Shown here one piece after another: positions 1 through 6,862 of a stretch of DNA of 6,862 nt (the stretch's first letter is position 1; every line of letters begins with the position of its first letter). Made by a program: the position numbers and the translations under genes. The DNA is taken from assembly GCA_015062635.1 (NCBI GenBank), contig SUUF01000108.1, forward strand, positions 1-6,862, in the 5' to 3' direction. This DNA comes from Coriobacteriaceae bacterium (lineage in GTDB: Bacteria > Actinomycetota > Coriobacteriia > Coriobacteriales > Eggerthellaceae). The notes under the pieces were generated by a model that saw only the letters and a list, made by a program, of their open reading frames with translations, did no database searches and had not been told where the DNA came from.

Positions 1-16
1 CCCGCGCGACCACATC

Positions 17-25
17 ATTGTAGCA
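17..25 (-). promoter_or_regulatory. Possible extended -10 promoter after valS
   Basis: TGCTACAAT on the minus strand fits the extended -10 form TGnTAnAAT and begins 9 nt after the valS stop codon. No -35 is seen. It could drive a gene beyond the left edge of the window (folC often follows valS in related bacteria), but there is no proof here. Confidence 0.25.
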
Positions 26-33
26 AACGGCCG

Positions 34-2688
34 CTAGCCGAGCTCCGCGAGCTGCGCGCATACCATCTGCAGCTTCGTCTTGGCATCCTCGAACTTGGCG
101 CGGTCCTTCTCGATGATCTCGGGCTTGGCCTTCGCCAGGTAACCGGGGTTCGAGAGCTTCTTCTCGAGCTTGGCGACGTCCTTCTCGAGGTCCTTCTGCT
201 GCTTGGCCAGGCGCGTGCGCTCGGCGTCGAAATCGACCAGGCCCGAAAGCACGGCATACACCTCGGCACCGGAAACGAGCGACACGCTCGATTCGGCCGG
301 CTTCACCACGTCGGGGCCTACCGTGAAGGAATCGAGGTTCGCGAGGCCCTCGATGAGCCCGGCCTGCTCGGCGAGCGCATCGGCATCGGCGCCCTCGGCC
401 TTCACCAGCACCTCGAGGCCCTTCTTCGGCGAGATGCCATAACGGGCGCGGGTCGCGCGAATGGCGGAAATCGTCTCGGTCGCGAGCACCATCGCGCGCT
501 CGGCGGCCTCGTTCACGTAGCCCTCGTAGTCGGCGGCCTTCGGCCATTCGGTCATCATCAGCATCTTGCCGTCGTTGCCGGGCAGGTTGTCGAAAATCTC
601 CTCGGTGACGAAGGGCATGATGGGATGCAGCAGGCGCAGCGCGGTGTCGAGCACGAACACCAGGTTTCGCTGGCACGCCAGGCGGTCTTCCCCGCCGGCC
701 TGCAGGCGCACCTTCGAAAGCTCGATGTACCAGTCGCAGAACTCGTTCCAGAAGAACGCGTACAGCGCGCGGGTCATCGCGCCGAAATCGAACACCTCGT
801 AGGCGTCGTCAATCGCCTTCACGAGCTTGGCCAGGCGCGAGAAGATCCACAGGTCGGCGGCCGTCGTGGGCTCGGGCGCGCCGGGCTCGTAGCCGTCGAG
901 GTTCATGTTCACGAAGCGCGCGGCGTTGCGGATCTTGTTCGCGAAGTTGCGGCTGCTCTCGATGGCCTGCACGTTGAAGCGCAGGTCCTGCGCACCGGTG
1001 ACCTGCATCAACAGGCCGAAGCGCATGCCGTCGGCACCGTAGTCCTTCATCAGCTCGAGCGGGTCGACGCCGTTGCCGCGGCTCTTGCTCATCGGCTTGC
1101 CGTCGGCGCCCAGCACCGTCGGGTAGATGATGACGTGCTCGAACGGGATGTCGTTCATGCAGTACATCGACGACATCACCATGCGCGCCACCCACAGGCC
1201 CATGATGTCGCGGGCGGTGGCCAGCACCTGCGTCGGGTAGGCATGCTCGATCTCGCGGGCATGCGTGCCTTCCTTCGTCCAGCCCATCGTGGCGAACGGC
1301 CACAGCTGGCTGCTGAACCAGGTGTCCAGCACGTCCTCGTCCTGACGCACGGCCGCGCCGCACTTCGGGCACTCGTGCACGTCCTCGACGCTCGCGTCTT
1401 CCCAGCCGCAGGCGTCGCAGTAGAACATCGGGATGCGGTGGCCCCACCACAGCTGGCGGCTGATGCACCAATCCTTCAGGTTCTCGAGCCAATCGAGGTA
1501 CACCTGCTTCCAGCGCGCCGGGTGGAACTCGACGCTGCCGTCCTCGACCACGCGGGCGGCCGGCTCCTTCAGGCGCTCGACGGCCACGAACCACTGCTCG
1601 GAGAGCCAGGGCTCGAGCTTGGTATGGCAGCGGTAGCAGGTCATGACGGAATGCTCGTGCTCCTCGATGTGGTCGAGCAGGCCGAGCTCCTCGAACGCCT
1701 CGACGACGGCCACGCGGGCCTCGTCGCGGTCCATGCCGCTGAACTTGCCATAGCCTTCCACCACGTGGGCGGTCTCGTCGAAGATGTTGATCTTCTCGAG
1801 GCCGTGGGTCTCGCCCATCGCCCAGTCGTTCGGGTCGTGGGCCGGCGTGACCTTCACGAAGCCCGAGCCGAAGTCGGCATCGACGTGGAAGTCGCTGAAA
1901 ATGGGGATCTCGCGGTCGACCAGCGGCAGGCGCACCTTCGCACCGATGAACTTCTGCTTGTCGGGGTCCTTCGGGGAAACCGCCACGCCGGTGTCGCCGA
2001 GCATCGTCTCGGGACGCGTGGTGGCCACGACGATGTACTCCACGCCGTCGACCGGCTCGACGAGCGGGTAGCGCAGATGCCACAGATGGCCGGTCTCGTC
2101 AACGTATTCGGCCTCGTCATCGGCGATGGCCGTCGTGCAATGCGGGCACCAGTTCACGATGCGCTTGCCGCGGTAGATGAGGTCGTCGTGATACCACTCG
2201 ACGAACAGGCGGCGCACCGCCTCGATGTAGTCGGGGTCGAGCGTGAAGTGCTCATCGGAATAGTCGCACGAGCAGCCCATTCCCTTGATCTGCTCGACGA
2301 TGGTGTTGCCGTAGTGCTCGCGCCATTCGTAGCAGGCCTCGATGAACTTCTCGCGGCCGATCTCCAGACGGGAGATGCCCTCGTCGGCGAGCTTCTTGTC
2401 GACCTTCGTCTGCGTCGCGATGCCGGCATGGTCGGTGCCCAGCACCCAACGCGCCTGGTAGCCCTGCATGCGGGCGTGGCGGATGACGGCGTCCTGGATG
2501 GTGTCGTCGAGCGCATGGCCCATGTGCAGCATGCCGGTGATGTTCGGCGGCGGGATGACGATGGTGTACGTGTCGTCGGCATGCTCGCCGAAGCCGGTCG
2601 TGCGCTGGAAGCACCCCGACTCCATCCACTTGTCGAACAGCGGCTTCTCGTGCGCCGCAAAATCGTAGTCGACCTTCTTCTCGGCCAT
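34..2688 (-). CDS. valS: Valyl-tRNA synthetase (class Ia, with editing domain)
   Basis: Cytoplasmic enzyme that joins valine to tRNA-Val using ATP and hydrolyses mischarged Thr-tRNA-Val. The product is 884 aa, normal for bacterial ValRS. Visible parts: PPPNITGMLHMGH with the HIGH motif as HMGH (55-58); CP1 editing domain with TTRPET (223-228) and TPAHDPND (281-288); DWCISRQLWWGHRIP (406-420); the KMSKS loop as KPMSKS (531-536); an alpha-helical anticodon-binding domain from about 612; and a C-terminal coiled coil (about 820-882). Cysteine pairs 181/184 with 351/354, and 424/427 with 440/443, could bind two zinc ions, as in the Thermus-type enzyme. The ATG start is chosen because GAGAGG lies 6 nt upstream and the protein then begins with the usual ValRS N-terminus. 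The frame stays open further upstream, but that part overlaps clpX and is not ValRS-like. valS follows clpX after 104 bp, probably as the last gene seen of the clpPX transcript. The family is certain; only co-transcription is inferred. Confidence 0.98.
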   Translation of the reverse strand: MAEKKVDYDFAAHEKPLFDKWMESGCFQRTTGFGEHADDTYTIVIPPPNITGMLHMGHALDDTIQDAVIRHARMQGYQARWVLGTDHAGIATQTKVDKKLADEGISRLEIGREKFIEACYEWREHYGNTIVEQIKGMGCSCDYSDEHFTLDPDYIEAVRRLFVEWYHDDLIYRGKRIVNWCPHCTTAIADDEAEYVDETGHLWHLRYPLVEPVDGVEYIVVATTRPETMLGDTGVAVSPKDPDKQKFIGAKVRLPLVDREIPIFSDFHVDADFGSGFVKVTPAHDPNDWAMGETHGLEKINIFDETAHVVEGYGKFSGMDRDEARVAVVEAFEELGLLDHIEEHEHSVMTCYRCHTKLEPWLSEQWFVAVERLKEPAARVVEDGSVEFHPARWKQVYLDWLENLKDWCISRQLWWGHRIPMFYCDACGWEDASVEDVHECPKCGAAVRQDEDVLDTWFSSQLWPFATMGWTKEGTHAREIEHAYPTQVLATARDIMGLWVARMVMSSMYCMNDIPFEHVIIYPTVLGADGKPMSKSRGNGVDPLELMKDYGADGMRFGLLMQVTGAQDLRFNVQAIESSRNFANKIRNAARFVNMNLDGYEPGAPEPTTAADLWIFSRLAKLVKAIDDAYEVFDFGAMTRALYAFFWNEFCDWYIELSKVRLQAGGEDRLACQRNLVFVLDTALRLLHPIMPFVTEEIFDNLPGNDGKMLMMTEWPKAADYEGYVNEAAERAMVLATETISAIRATRARYGISPKKGLEVLVKAEGADADALAEQAGLIEGLANLDSFTVGPDVVKPAESSVSLVSGAEVYAVLSGLVDFDAERTRLAKQQKDLEKDVAKLEKKLSNPGYLAKAKPEIIEKDRAKFEDAKTKLQMVCAQLAELG

Positions 2689-2694
2689 TTCTAT

Positions 2695-2700
2695 CCTCTC
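2695..2700 (-). promoter_or_regulatory. valS ribosome binding site
   Basis: GAGAGG on the minus strand, 6 nt before the ATG at 2688. It decides between this start and an in-frame ATG at 2718, which has no Shine-Dalgarno sequence and lies in a hairpin. Confidence 0.8.
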
Positions 2701-2713
2701 GTCCTTCAAACCA

Positions 2714-2733
2714 GCCATCGGGCACCCGATGGC
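2714..2733 (-). promoter_or_regulatory. Perfect inverted repeat in the valS leader
   Basis: Arms GCCATCGGG and CCCGATGGC are perfect 9-bp complements separated by CA. As RNA they would form an 8-bp stem with a 4-nt loop. It lies about 25 nt before the valS start and 13 nt before its ribosome binding site. No U-tract follows on the minus strand, so it is not an intrinsic terminator. It could be a leader hairpin or a protein operator; the function is unknown. Confidence 0.6.
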
Positions 2734-2756
2734 ATATCGTGCGCGTTGCGGGCGCG

Positions 2757-2783
2757 CCCGGCTTCGGCGCTCGGGCCGCCGGG
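2757..2783 (-). promoter_or_regulatory. GC-rich stem-loop just after clpX
   Basis: CCCGGC/GCCGGG arms plus an inner GGC/GCC pair give a 9-bp stem with a 3-nt bulge and a 6-nt loop, beginning 9 nt beyond the clpX stop codon. No run of T follows on the minus strand, so readthrough into valS is expected. It may act as an RNA-stabilising or processing structure. A competing stem, GCGCG/CGCGC (2741-2745 with 2753-2757), shares base 2757, so only one of the two can form fully. Confidence 0.5.
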
Positions 2784-2792
2784 TCGGTCCGC

Positions 2793-4130
<1,338 letters not shown>

Positions 4131-4154
4131 GAAGGAAATCTCCCAATAACTCTG

Positions 4155-4769
4155 TTACGCCATGAGGTCGCGCGACGAGACGATCTTGTCGACCAGGCCG
4201 TACTCGAGGGCCTCTTCCGCGCTCATGTAGTTGTCGCGCTCGGTGTCGCGCTGGATGCGCTCGATGTCCTGGCCCGAGTTCTCGGACAGGATCTTGTTCA
4301 GGCGCGCGCGGGTCTTCAGCATGAAGTCGGCGACGATCTGAATCTCGGTCTGCTGGCCCTGTGCACCGCCGAGCGGCTGATGGATGAGCACCATCGAGTT
4401 CGGAAGCACGAAGCGCTTGCCCTTCGCGCCGCTCGAAAGCAGCACGGCGGCCATCGACGCGGCGCAACCGATGCAGATGGTCGAGACGTCGCACTTGATG
4501 AAGTTCATCGTGTCGAGAATCGCGAAGCCAGCCGTCACCGAGCCGCCCGGGCTGTTGATGTACAGCGAGATGTCCTTCTCGGGGTCGGCGCTTTCCAGGT
4601 GCAGCAGCTGCGCGACCACGGAATTCGCCACGTTGTCGTCGATCTGCTCGCCCAGGAAGACGATGCGGTCGTTCAACAGGCGCGAATAGATGTCATAGCT
4701 GCGCTCGCCGCGCGGCGACTGCTCGATGACATAGGGGATCAGCGCATTGTTCACTCGTTCGAGTCCCAT
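4155..4769 (-). CDS. clpP: ClpP, ATP-dependent protease proteolytic subunit
   Basis: Serine peptidase that forms a double heptameric barrel and degrades polypeptides fed in by ClpX or another Clp ATPase. The product is 204 aa from the chosen ATG, close to B. subtilis ClpP and similar to it along its whole length. The triad is S105 (in GCAASMAA), H130 (in VLIHQP) and D179 (in RDTERDN), with the 25- and 74-residue spacings of the family. INSPGGSV (71-78) and the handle region QPLGGAQGQ (131-139) are present. ATG 4769 is preferred because AGAGG lies 5 nt upstream and IPYVIEQ then falls at the usual depth. A GTG at 4799 would add ten residues but lies in the loop of a strong hairpin. No second clpP is adjacent, unlike the clpP1-clpP2 pair of mycobacteria. 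The upstream terminator separates it from tig, and it has its own promoter region. Confidence 0.98.
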   Translation of the reverse strand: MGLERVNNALIPYVIEQSPRGERSYDIYSRLLNDRIVFLGEQIDDNVANSVVAQLLHLESADPEKDISLYINSPGGSVTAGFAILDTMNFIKCDVSTICIGCAASMAAVLLSSGAKGKRFVLPNSMVLIHQPLGGAQGQQTEIQIVADFMLKTRARLNKILSENSGQDIERIQRDTERDNYMSAEEALEYGLVDKIVSSRDLMA

Positions 4770-4774
4770 GTGTA

Positions 4775-4779
4775 CCTCT
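4775..4779 (-). promoter_or_regulatory. clpP ribosome binding site
   Basis: AGAGG on the minus strand, 5 nt before the ATG at 4769. The surrounding leader is purine-rich (4775-4790). It supports the ATG over the upstream GTG. Confidence 0.7.
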
Positions 4780-4787
4780 TTCTCCCT

Positions 4788-4810
4788 CCCGCCCGGCACG
4801 TGCCGGCGGG
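4788..4810 (-). promoter_or_regulatory. Palindrome/hairpin in the clpP 5' leader
   Basis: The core CCGGCACGTGCCGG (4793-4806) is a perfect 14-bp palindrome. Adding outer CCCG/CGGG arms gives a 9-bp RNA stem with a one-base bulge and an ACGU loop. It ends 8 nt before the clpP ribosome binding site and lies about 15 bp downstream of the presumed transcription start. No U-run follows, so it is not a terminator. It could be a DNA operator, since a dyad of this size suits a dimeric regulator, or an RNA element that shields or stabilises the leader. The identity of any ligand is unknown. Confidence 0.65.
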
Positions 4811-4830
4811 TTCAGTAATTTCAACGTGCC

Positions 4831-4852
4831 ATTATATGACAACAACGGTCAA
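4831..4852 (-). promoter_or_regulatory. Candidate clpP-clpX promoter
   Basis: The minus strand carries a perfect -10 box TATAAT (4836 to 4831) in otherwise GC-rich DNA, 61 bp before the clpP ATG. A -35-like TTGACC (4852 to 4847) lies only 10 bp upstream of it, too close for a normal sigma-70-type promoter; at the standard 17-bp distance the hexamer is GGGGGA. The -10 may therefore depend on an activator, with TTGACC or the small dyad TGAC-N7-GTCA (4837-4851) being part of a regulator site. Transcription would start near 4824. Actinobacterial clp genes are known to be controlled by activators such as ClgR, but I do not identify a ClgR site here. Confidence 0.5.
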
Positions 4853-4885
4853 CTCCCCCGCAGCTGCTCGCACGCCCACTCACTC

Positions 4886-4903
4886 ACCACGAAATATGGT
4901 GGT
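4886..4903. promoter_or_regulatory. Small inverted repeat upstream of the clpP promoter
   Basis: ACCAC and GTGGT arms flank the 8-bp AT-rich centre GAAATATG. It lies about 50 bp upstream of the candidate -10 box and could be an activator or repressor site. The short arms mean chance is a real possibility. Confidence 0.3.
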
Positions 4904-4932
4904 TTGCCCCGCCACATGCCCACAAGCCGCCC

Positions 4933-4956
4933 GTCATCTCGAGCGCAGCGAGAGAC
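4933..4956. repeat. REP-like intergenic inverted repeat
   Basis: Arms GTC-a-TCTCG and CGAGA-GAC flank AGCGCAG, giving an 8-bp imperfect stem with one bulged A, followed by CTCCCC on the plus strand. The layout GTCAT(C/T)TCGAG...GCGAGAGA, then CCTCCC, resembles short dispersed intergenic repeats I recall from many bacterial genomes. Only one copy is in this window, so its repeat nature is inferred from form and position between two transcription units. It might instead be part of the clpP regulatory region. Confidence 0.45.
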
Positions 4957-4985
4957 CTCCCCCGTCCCGAGCGGCGAACGCCCCC

Positions 4986-5026
4986 AAGAAAACAAAAGGC
5001 CCCGCGCGCAACGCACGCAGGGCCTT
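4986..5026 (-). terminator. Rho-independent terminator of tig
   Basis: On the minus strand AAGGCCC (5026 to 5020) pairs with GGGCCTT (5002 to 4996). A weaker inner GCG/CGC stem follows, and the T-rich tail is TTGTTTTCTT. The structure begins 20 nt after the tig stop codon. It ends the tRNA-Leu/tig transcript and makes clpP dependent on its own promoter. Confidence 0.9.
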
Positions 5027-5046
5027 CAAGCCGTTGAATGTTCGGG

Positions 5047-6609
5047 TTACTTGTTCAGCGCCTCGTACAGGGCGTCGACCAGCTCGGCCTTCTTCAGGCC
5101 CTCGGCCTCGACACCGACCTCGGCGGCCTTCTCGCGAAGCTCGGCAACCTTCATCTTGTTGAGCTCGGTCTTGGTGACCTTCTTCTCCTCGGCGGCCTCG
5201 GCAGGAGCTTCAGCCTGCTCCTCGGCGGCAGCCTCCTCGGCCTTCGCGTCGGTCACGATCTCGTCAAGGATGGTCTGGGCGCGATACTCCTCGGCGGTCA
5301 CGCGCTCGACGGTCGCCTCCTCCATCAGCTTGTCGGCGGCGTTGGCGCGACGCAGGCTCTGACGCAGCATGCGGATGCGGCCATTGGCGATCCAGTCGGC
5401 CTTCAGGGCCTCGACGTCCTCGGCACCGGACTGCTCGAACTCGTGGTCGATCTGTTCCTGGGTCACCGGGATGTCGAAGTGACGCGCATACGCATCGAGG
5501 GCGAGGTTCTGCAGCACGACGTCGCGCGCCTGGCGCTTGATGTCGTCCTGGAACTGCTCGTTGGTCAGGCCACGCTGGTTCAGGTAGGCGTCGAACGTGA
5601 TGCCCTGCTGCGTGAGCTGCTGGAAGAAGCCGGAAAGCAGCGTGCGGCGCTCGTCGGCGCACATCTGCTCGGGCGCTTCGCCGTCAAGGCGCTCGGCCAG
5701 CTTGTACAGGCAGGCGTTCTCCTTCATGCGGGGCTCAAGCTCCTTGCGCTCGCGCACGATGTTGTCCTTGATGTTGCGACGCAGGTCGTCAAGGCTCTCG
5801 AAACCGGCCTTCTCCTTCGCGAACTCCTCGTCGATCTCGGGGAGGACCTTCTTCTTCACCTGATGCACGGTGACGCCGATGGTCAGGGACTCGGGGTTGC
5901 CGTCGAGCGCACGCGTGAGCAGCGAGCCCATGGTGGAGTCGAGGCTGATGTCGAGGGTCTTCTCGTCACCGGTCTTCATCTCGACGAGGGCCTTGTCAAG
6001 CTCCTCCGGATACAGGCCCATGCCAAGCTCGTACAGGCGATGGTCGGTGCACAGCACGTTGACCGGCTCGCCCTTGTCGTCCTTCACGTCGAGGGAAAGC
6101 TCGGCGCAGCCGCGCTCGCCGATGGCCTCGCCCTCGGCAGCGTCCTCGAGCTCGTAGTAGTACTCGCGGAACACCTCGAGGCGCTCGGCGATCTCTTCCT
6201 CGGTGGGCTCGTCGGACGGGAGCTTGATTTCGACCGGCTCGTAGCTGGACAGCTCGAACGTCGGCGGAAGGGTCATCGTGGCCGAGAACACGAAGTCCTC
6301 GTGCTCCTTGACGAGCTCGGTGGCGTTATCGAAGTCCGGGTCGTCGATGGGAATGAGGTCCTCGATGTCGAGGGCCAGCGGGAAATTCTCGTTGGTGGCC
6401 TCGTCGGTGACGGTGGCGAGAATGGCCTCGCGGCCGAGCACGCTATCGATGACCGGACGCGGAGCCTTGCCAGGGCGGAAACCGGGGAACTTGTACTTGC
6501 GGGCAAAGTCCCGGTAGGTGTTGGAGATACGGCGATCGATCTCTTCCTTTTCGACCGTAATCGTCAGGCGAATGCGGTCACCTTCGAGGGCTTCAACGTT
6601 AGTCTTCAC
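5047..6609 (-). CDS. tig: Trigger factor, ribosome-associated chaperone with extra C-terminal domain
   Basis: Binds at the ribosomal exit tunnel and shields nascent chains. The product is 520 aa, against about 430-460 for most trigger factors. The N-terminal ribosome-binding domain (about 1-115) has the signature GFRPGK (43-48). Residues 160-252 sit where the FKBP-type PPIase domain belongs and have its length, ending in MKTGDEKTLDISL (211-223), but the usual DFxGxxDG...FxGG and IPGFE segments are replaced by LSLDVKDDKG and YPEELD. Prolyl isomerase activity is therefore doubtful. The helical C-terminal chaperone domain spans about 255-450. An Ala/Glu-rich linker (452-477) leads to residues 481-518, where L483, M486, L491, A495, G499, K507, L510 and L514 match the Rho N-terminal/SAP-like helical pattern. 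The start is GTG with GGAGG 6 nt upstream. The frame is open further upstream, but that part runs through the tRNA gene. Likely co-transcribed with tRNA-Leu. Confidence 0.95.
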   Translation of the reverse strand: MKTNVEALEGDRIRLTITVEKEEIDRRISNTYRDFARKYKFPGFRPGKAPRPVIDSVLGREAILATVTDEATNENFPLALDIEDLIPIDDPDFDNATELVKEHEDFVFSATMTLPPTFELSSYEPVEIKLPSDEPTEEEIAERLEVFREYYYELEDAAEGEAIGERGCAELSLDVKDDKGEPVNVLCTDHRLYELGMGLYPEELDKALVEMKTGDEKTLDISLDSTMGSLLTRALDGNPESLTIGVTVHQVKKKVLPEIDEEFAKEKAGFESLDDLRRNIKDNIVRERKELEPRMKENACLYKLAERLDGEAPEQMCADERRTLLSGFFQQLTQQGITFDAYLNQRGLTNEQFQDDIKRQARDVVLQNLALDAYARHFDIPVTQEQIDHEFEQSGAEDVEALKADWIANGRIRMLRQSLRRANAADKLMEEATVERVTAEEYRAQTILDEIVTDAKAEEAAAEEQAEAPAEAAEEKKVTKTELNKMKVAELREKAAEVGVEAEGLKKAELVDALYEALNK

Positions 6610-6615
6610 AGACTG

Positions 6616-6620
6616 CCTCC
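6616..6620 (-). promoter_or_regulatory. tig ribosome binding site (GTG start)
   Basis: GGAGG on the minus strand, 6 nt before the GTG at 6609. It fixes a non-ATG start; the resulting N-terminus (MKTNVEALEGDRIRLTI) is typical for trigger factor. Confidence 0.85.
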
Positions 6621-6656
6621 ATAATCTTGCATTACTCGTACCATTACTTCTTGCAC

Positions 6657-6741
6657 TGGTGCGGGTGACAGGACTTGAACCTGCACGGTTTTCACCACCA
6701 GAACCTAAATCTGGCGCGTCTGCCAATTCCGCCACACCCGC
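6657..6741 (-). tRNA. tRNA-Leu (anticodon UAG)
   Basis: An 85-nt class II tRNA with encoded CCA. The acceptor arms GCGGGTG and CACCCGC pair fully, followed by discriminator A and CCA. The anticodon arm is CCAGA-TTTAGGT-TCTGG, with anticodon TAG at 6707 to 6705, which reads CUA and by wobble other CUN codons. The long variable arm TGGTGAAAACCGT is the leucine/serine class feature. The T arm is GCAGG-TTCAAGT-CCTGT. The gene lies 47 bp upstream of tig with no terminator between, so processing of a joint transcript would release both the tRNA and the tig mRNA. Confidence 0.97.
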
Positions 6742-6753
6742 TTGCAGCGCATT

Positions 6754-6783
6754 TGCACTGGGCACAGGGGTGTTCCCAGCGCA
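6754..6783 (-). promoter_or_regulatory. Hairpin in the pre-tRNA leader
   Basis: On the minus strand TGC-CTGGG-ACA pairs with TGT-CCCAG-GCA, with two single mismatches and a CCCC loop. It starts close to the predicted transcription start and ends 12 nt before the mature tRNA 5' end. No U-tract follows. It may guide 5' processing or protect the leader. The rest of the leader shows nothing else. Confidence 0.45.
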
Positions 6784-6792
6784 CAGCCGAAC

Positions 6793-6821
6793 ATAATAGC
6801 AAAAAGATTTACCAATACCAA
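6793..6821 (-). promoter_or_regulatory. Promoter of tRNA-Leu and tig
   Basis: The -35 box TTGGTA (6821 to 6816) and -10 box TATTAT (6798 to 6793) are separated by exactly 17 bp. They match the vegetative consensus at 4/6 and 5/6 positions and lie in an AT-rich patch. Transcription would begin near 6786, about 45 nt before the tRNA. Beyond it, 6822-6862 shows no recognisable gene. Confidence 0.65.
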
Positions 6822-6862
6822 CTGCACATTTACCCCTACGCAAATACCGCAAGAACATATCG

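Noticed and set aside
2689..2718. ATG start for valS ten codons upstream
   Set aside because: It lies inside an inverted repeat without a ribosome binding site. ATG 2688 has GAGAGG at 6 nt.
2714..2783. Intrinsic terminator between clpX and valS
   Set aside because: Strong stems exist but neither is followed by a T-run on the minus strand.
4770..4799. GTG start for clpP ten codons upstream
   Set aside because: The GTG is in the loop of the leader hairpin without a Shine-Dalgarno sequence, while ATG 4769 has AGAGG and gives the normal ClpP N-terminus.
4770..4985. CIRCE, HspR (HAIR) or CtsR operator upstream of clpP
   Set aside because: No TTAGCACTC-N9-GAGTGCTAA or CTTGAGT-N7-ACTCAAG dyad. 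Only one GGTCAA half of a CtsR-type heptamer is present (4847-4852), without the tandem partner.
5038..6624. 528-codon open frame on the plus strand
   Set aside because: Antisense shadow of tig, rich in Leu/Gly/Val/His from reversed Glu/Lys/Asp codons.
6610..6858. N-terminal extension of the tig frame
   Set aside because: It translates through the tRNA-Leu gene and promoter, and trigger factor similarity begins at the GTG with the GGAGG site.

Overview
All four protein genes and the single tRNA gene lie on the minus strand, so the window reads from its right end to its left. In transcription order they are tRNA-Leu(UAG), tig (trigger factor), clpP, clpX and valS. High GC, strong G/C third positions, good Shine-Dalgarno sites and the order tig-clpP-clpX-valS point to a high-GC Gram-positive bacterium. 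My best guess is Actinomycetota, perhaps class Coriobacteriia (Eggerthella/Gordonibacter/Slackia type). This rests on gene order and protein flavour, not on a search.

Right end (6610-6862): a promoter-like pair (TTGGTA, 17 bp, TATTAT) sits before an imperfect hairpin and then a tRNA-Leu gene with an encoded CCA end. Only 47 bp separate the tRNA from the GTG start of tig and no terminator lies between, so the two are probably transcribed together. tig (520 aa) is longer than usual. Its FKBP-type PPIase region looks degenerate, and after an Ala/Glu-rich linker it carries a small C-terminal module resembling the Rho N-terminal/SAP-like fold. A clear intrinsic terminator ends the transcript.

Middle (4770-5046): this 277-bp intergenic region is dense with signals. 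It holds the tig terminator, a REP-like inverted repeat, a smaller inverted repeat, a perfect TATAAT -10 box without a properly spaced -35, and a strong palindrome in the presumed clpP leader. It should drive clpP-clpX (24 bp apart) and probably valS, which follows after 104 bp of structured spacer with no U-tract terminator.

Functionally this is a protein quality-control locus. Trigger factor receives nascent chains at the ribosome, ClpX unfolds substrates and feeds them to the ClpP peptidase, and valyl-tRNA synthetase supplies the translation machinery. There is no CRISPR array, IS element, phage gene or obvious new defence system here. The most unusual items are the extra domain and degenerate PPIase region of the trigger factor, and the regulatory architecture upstream of clpP.
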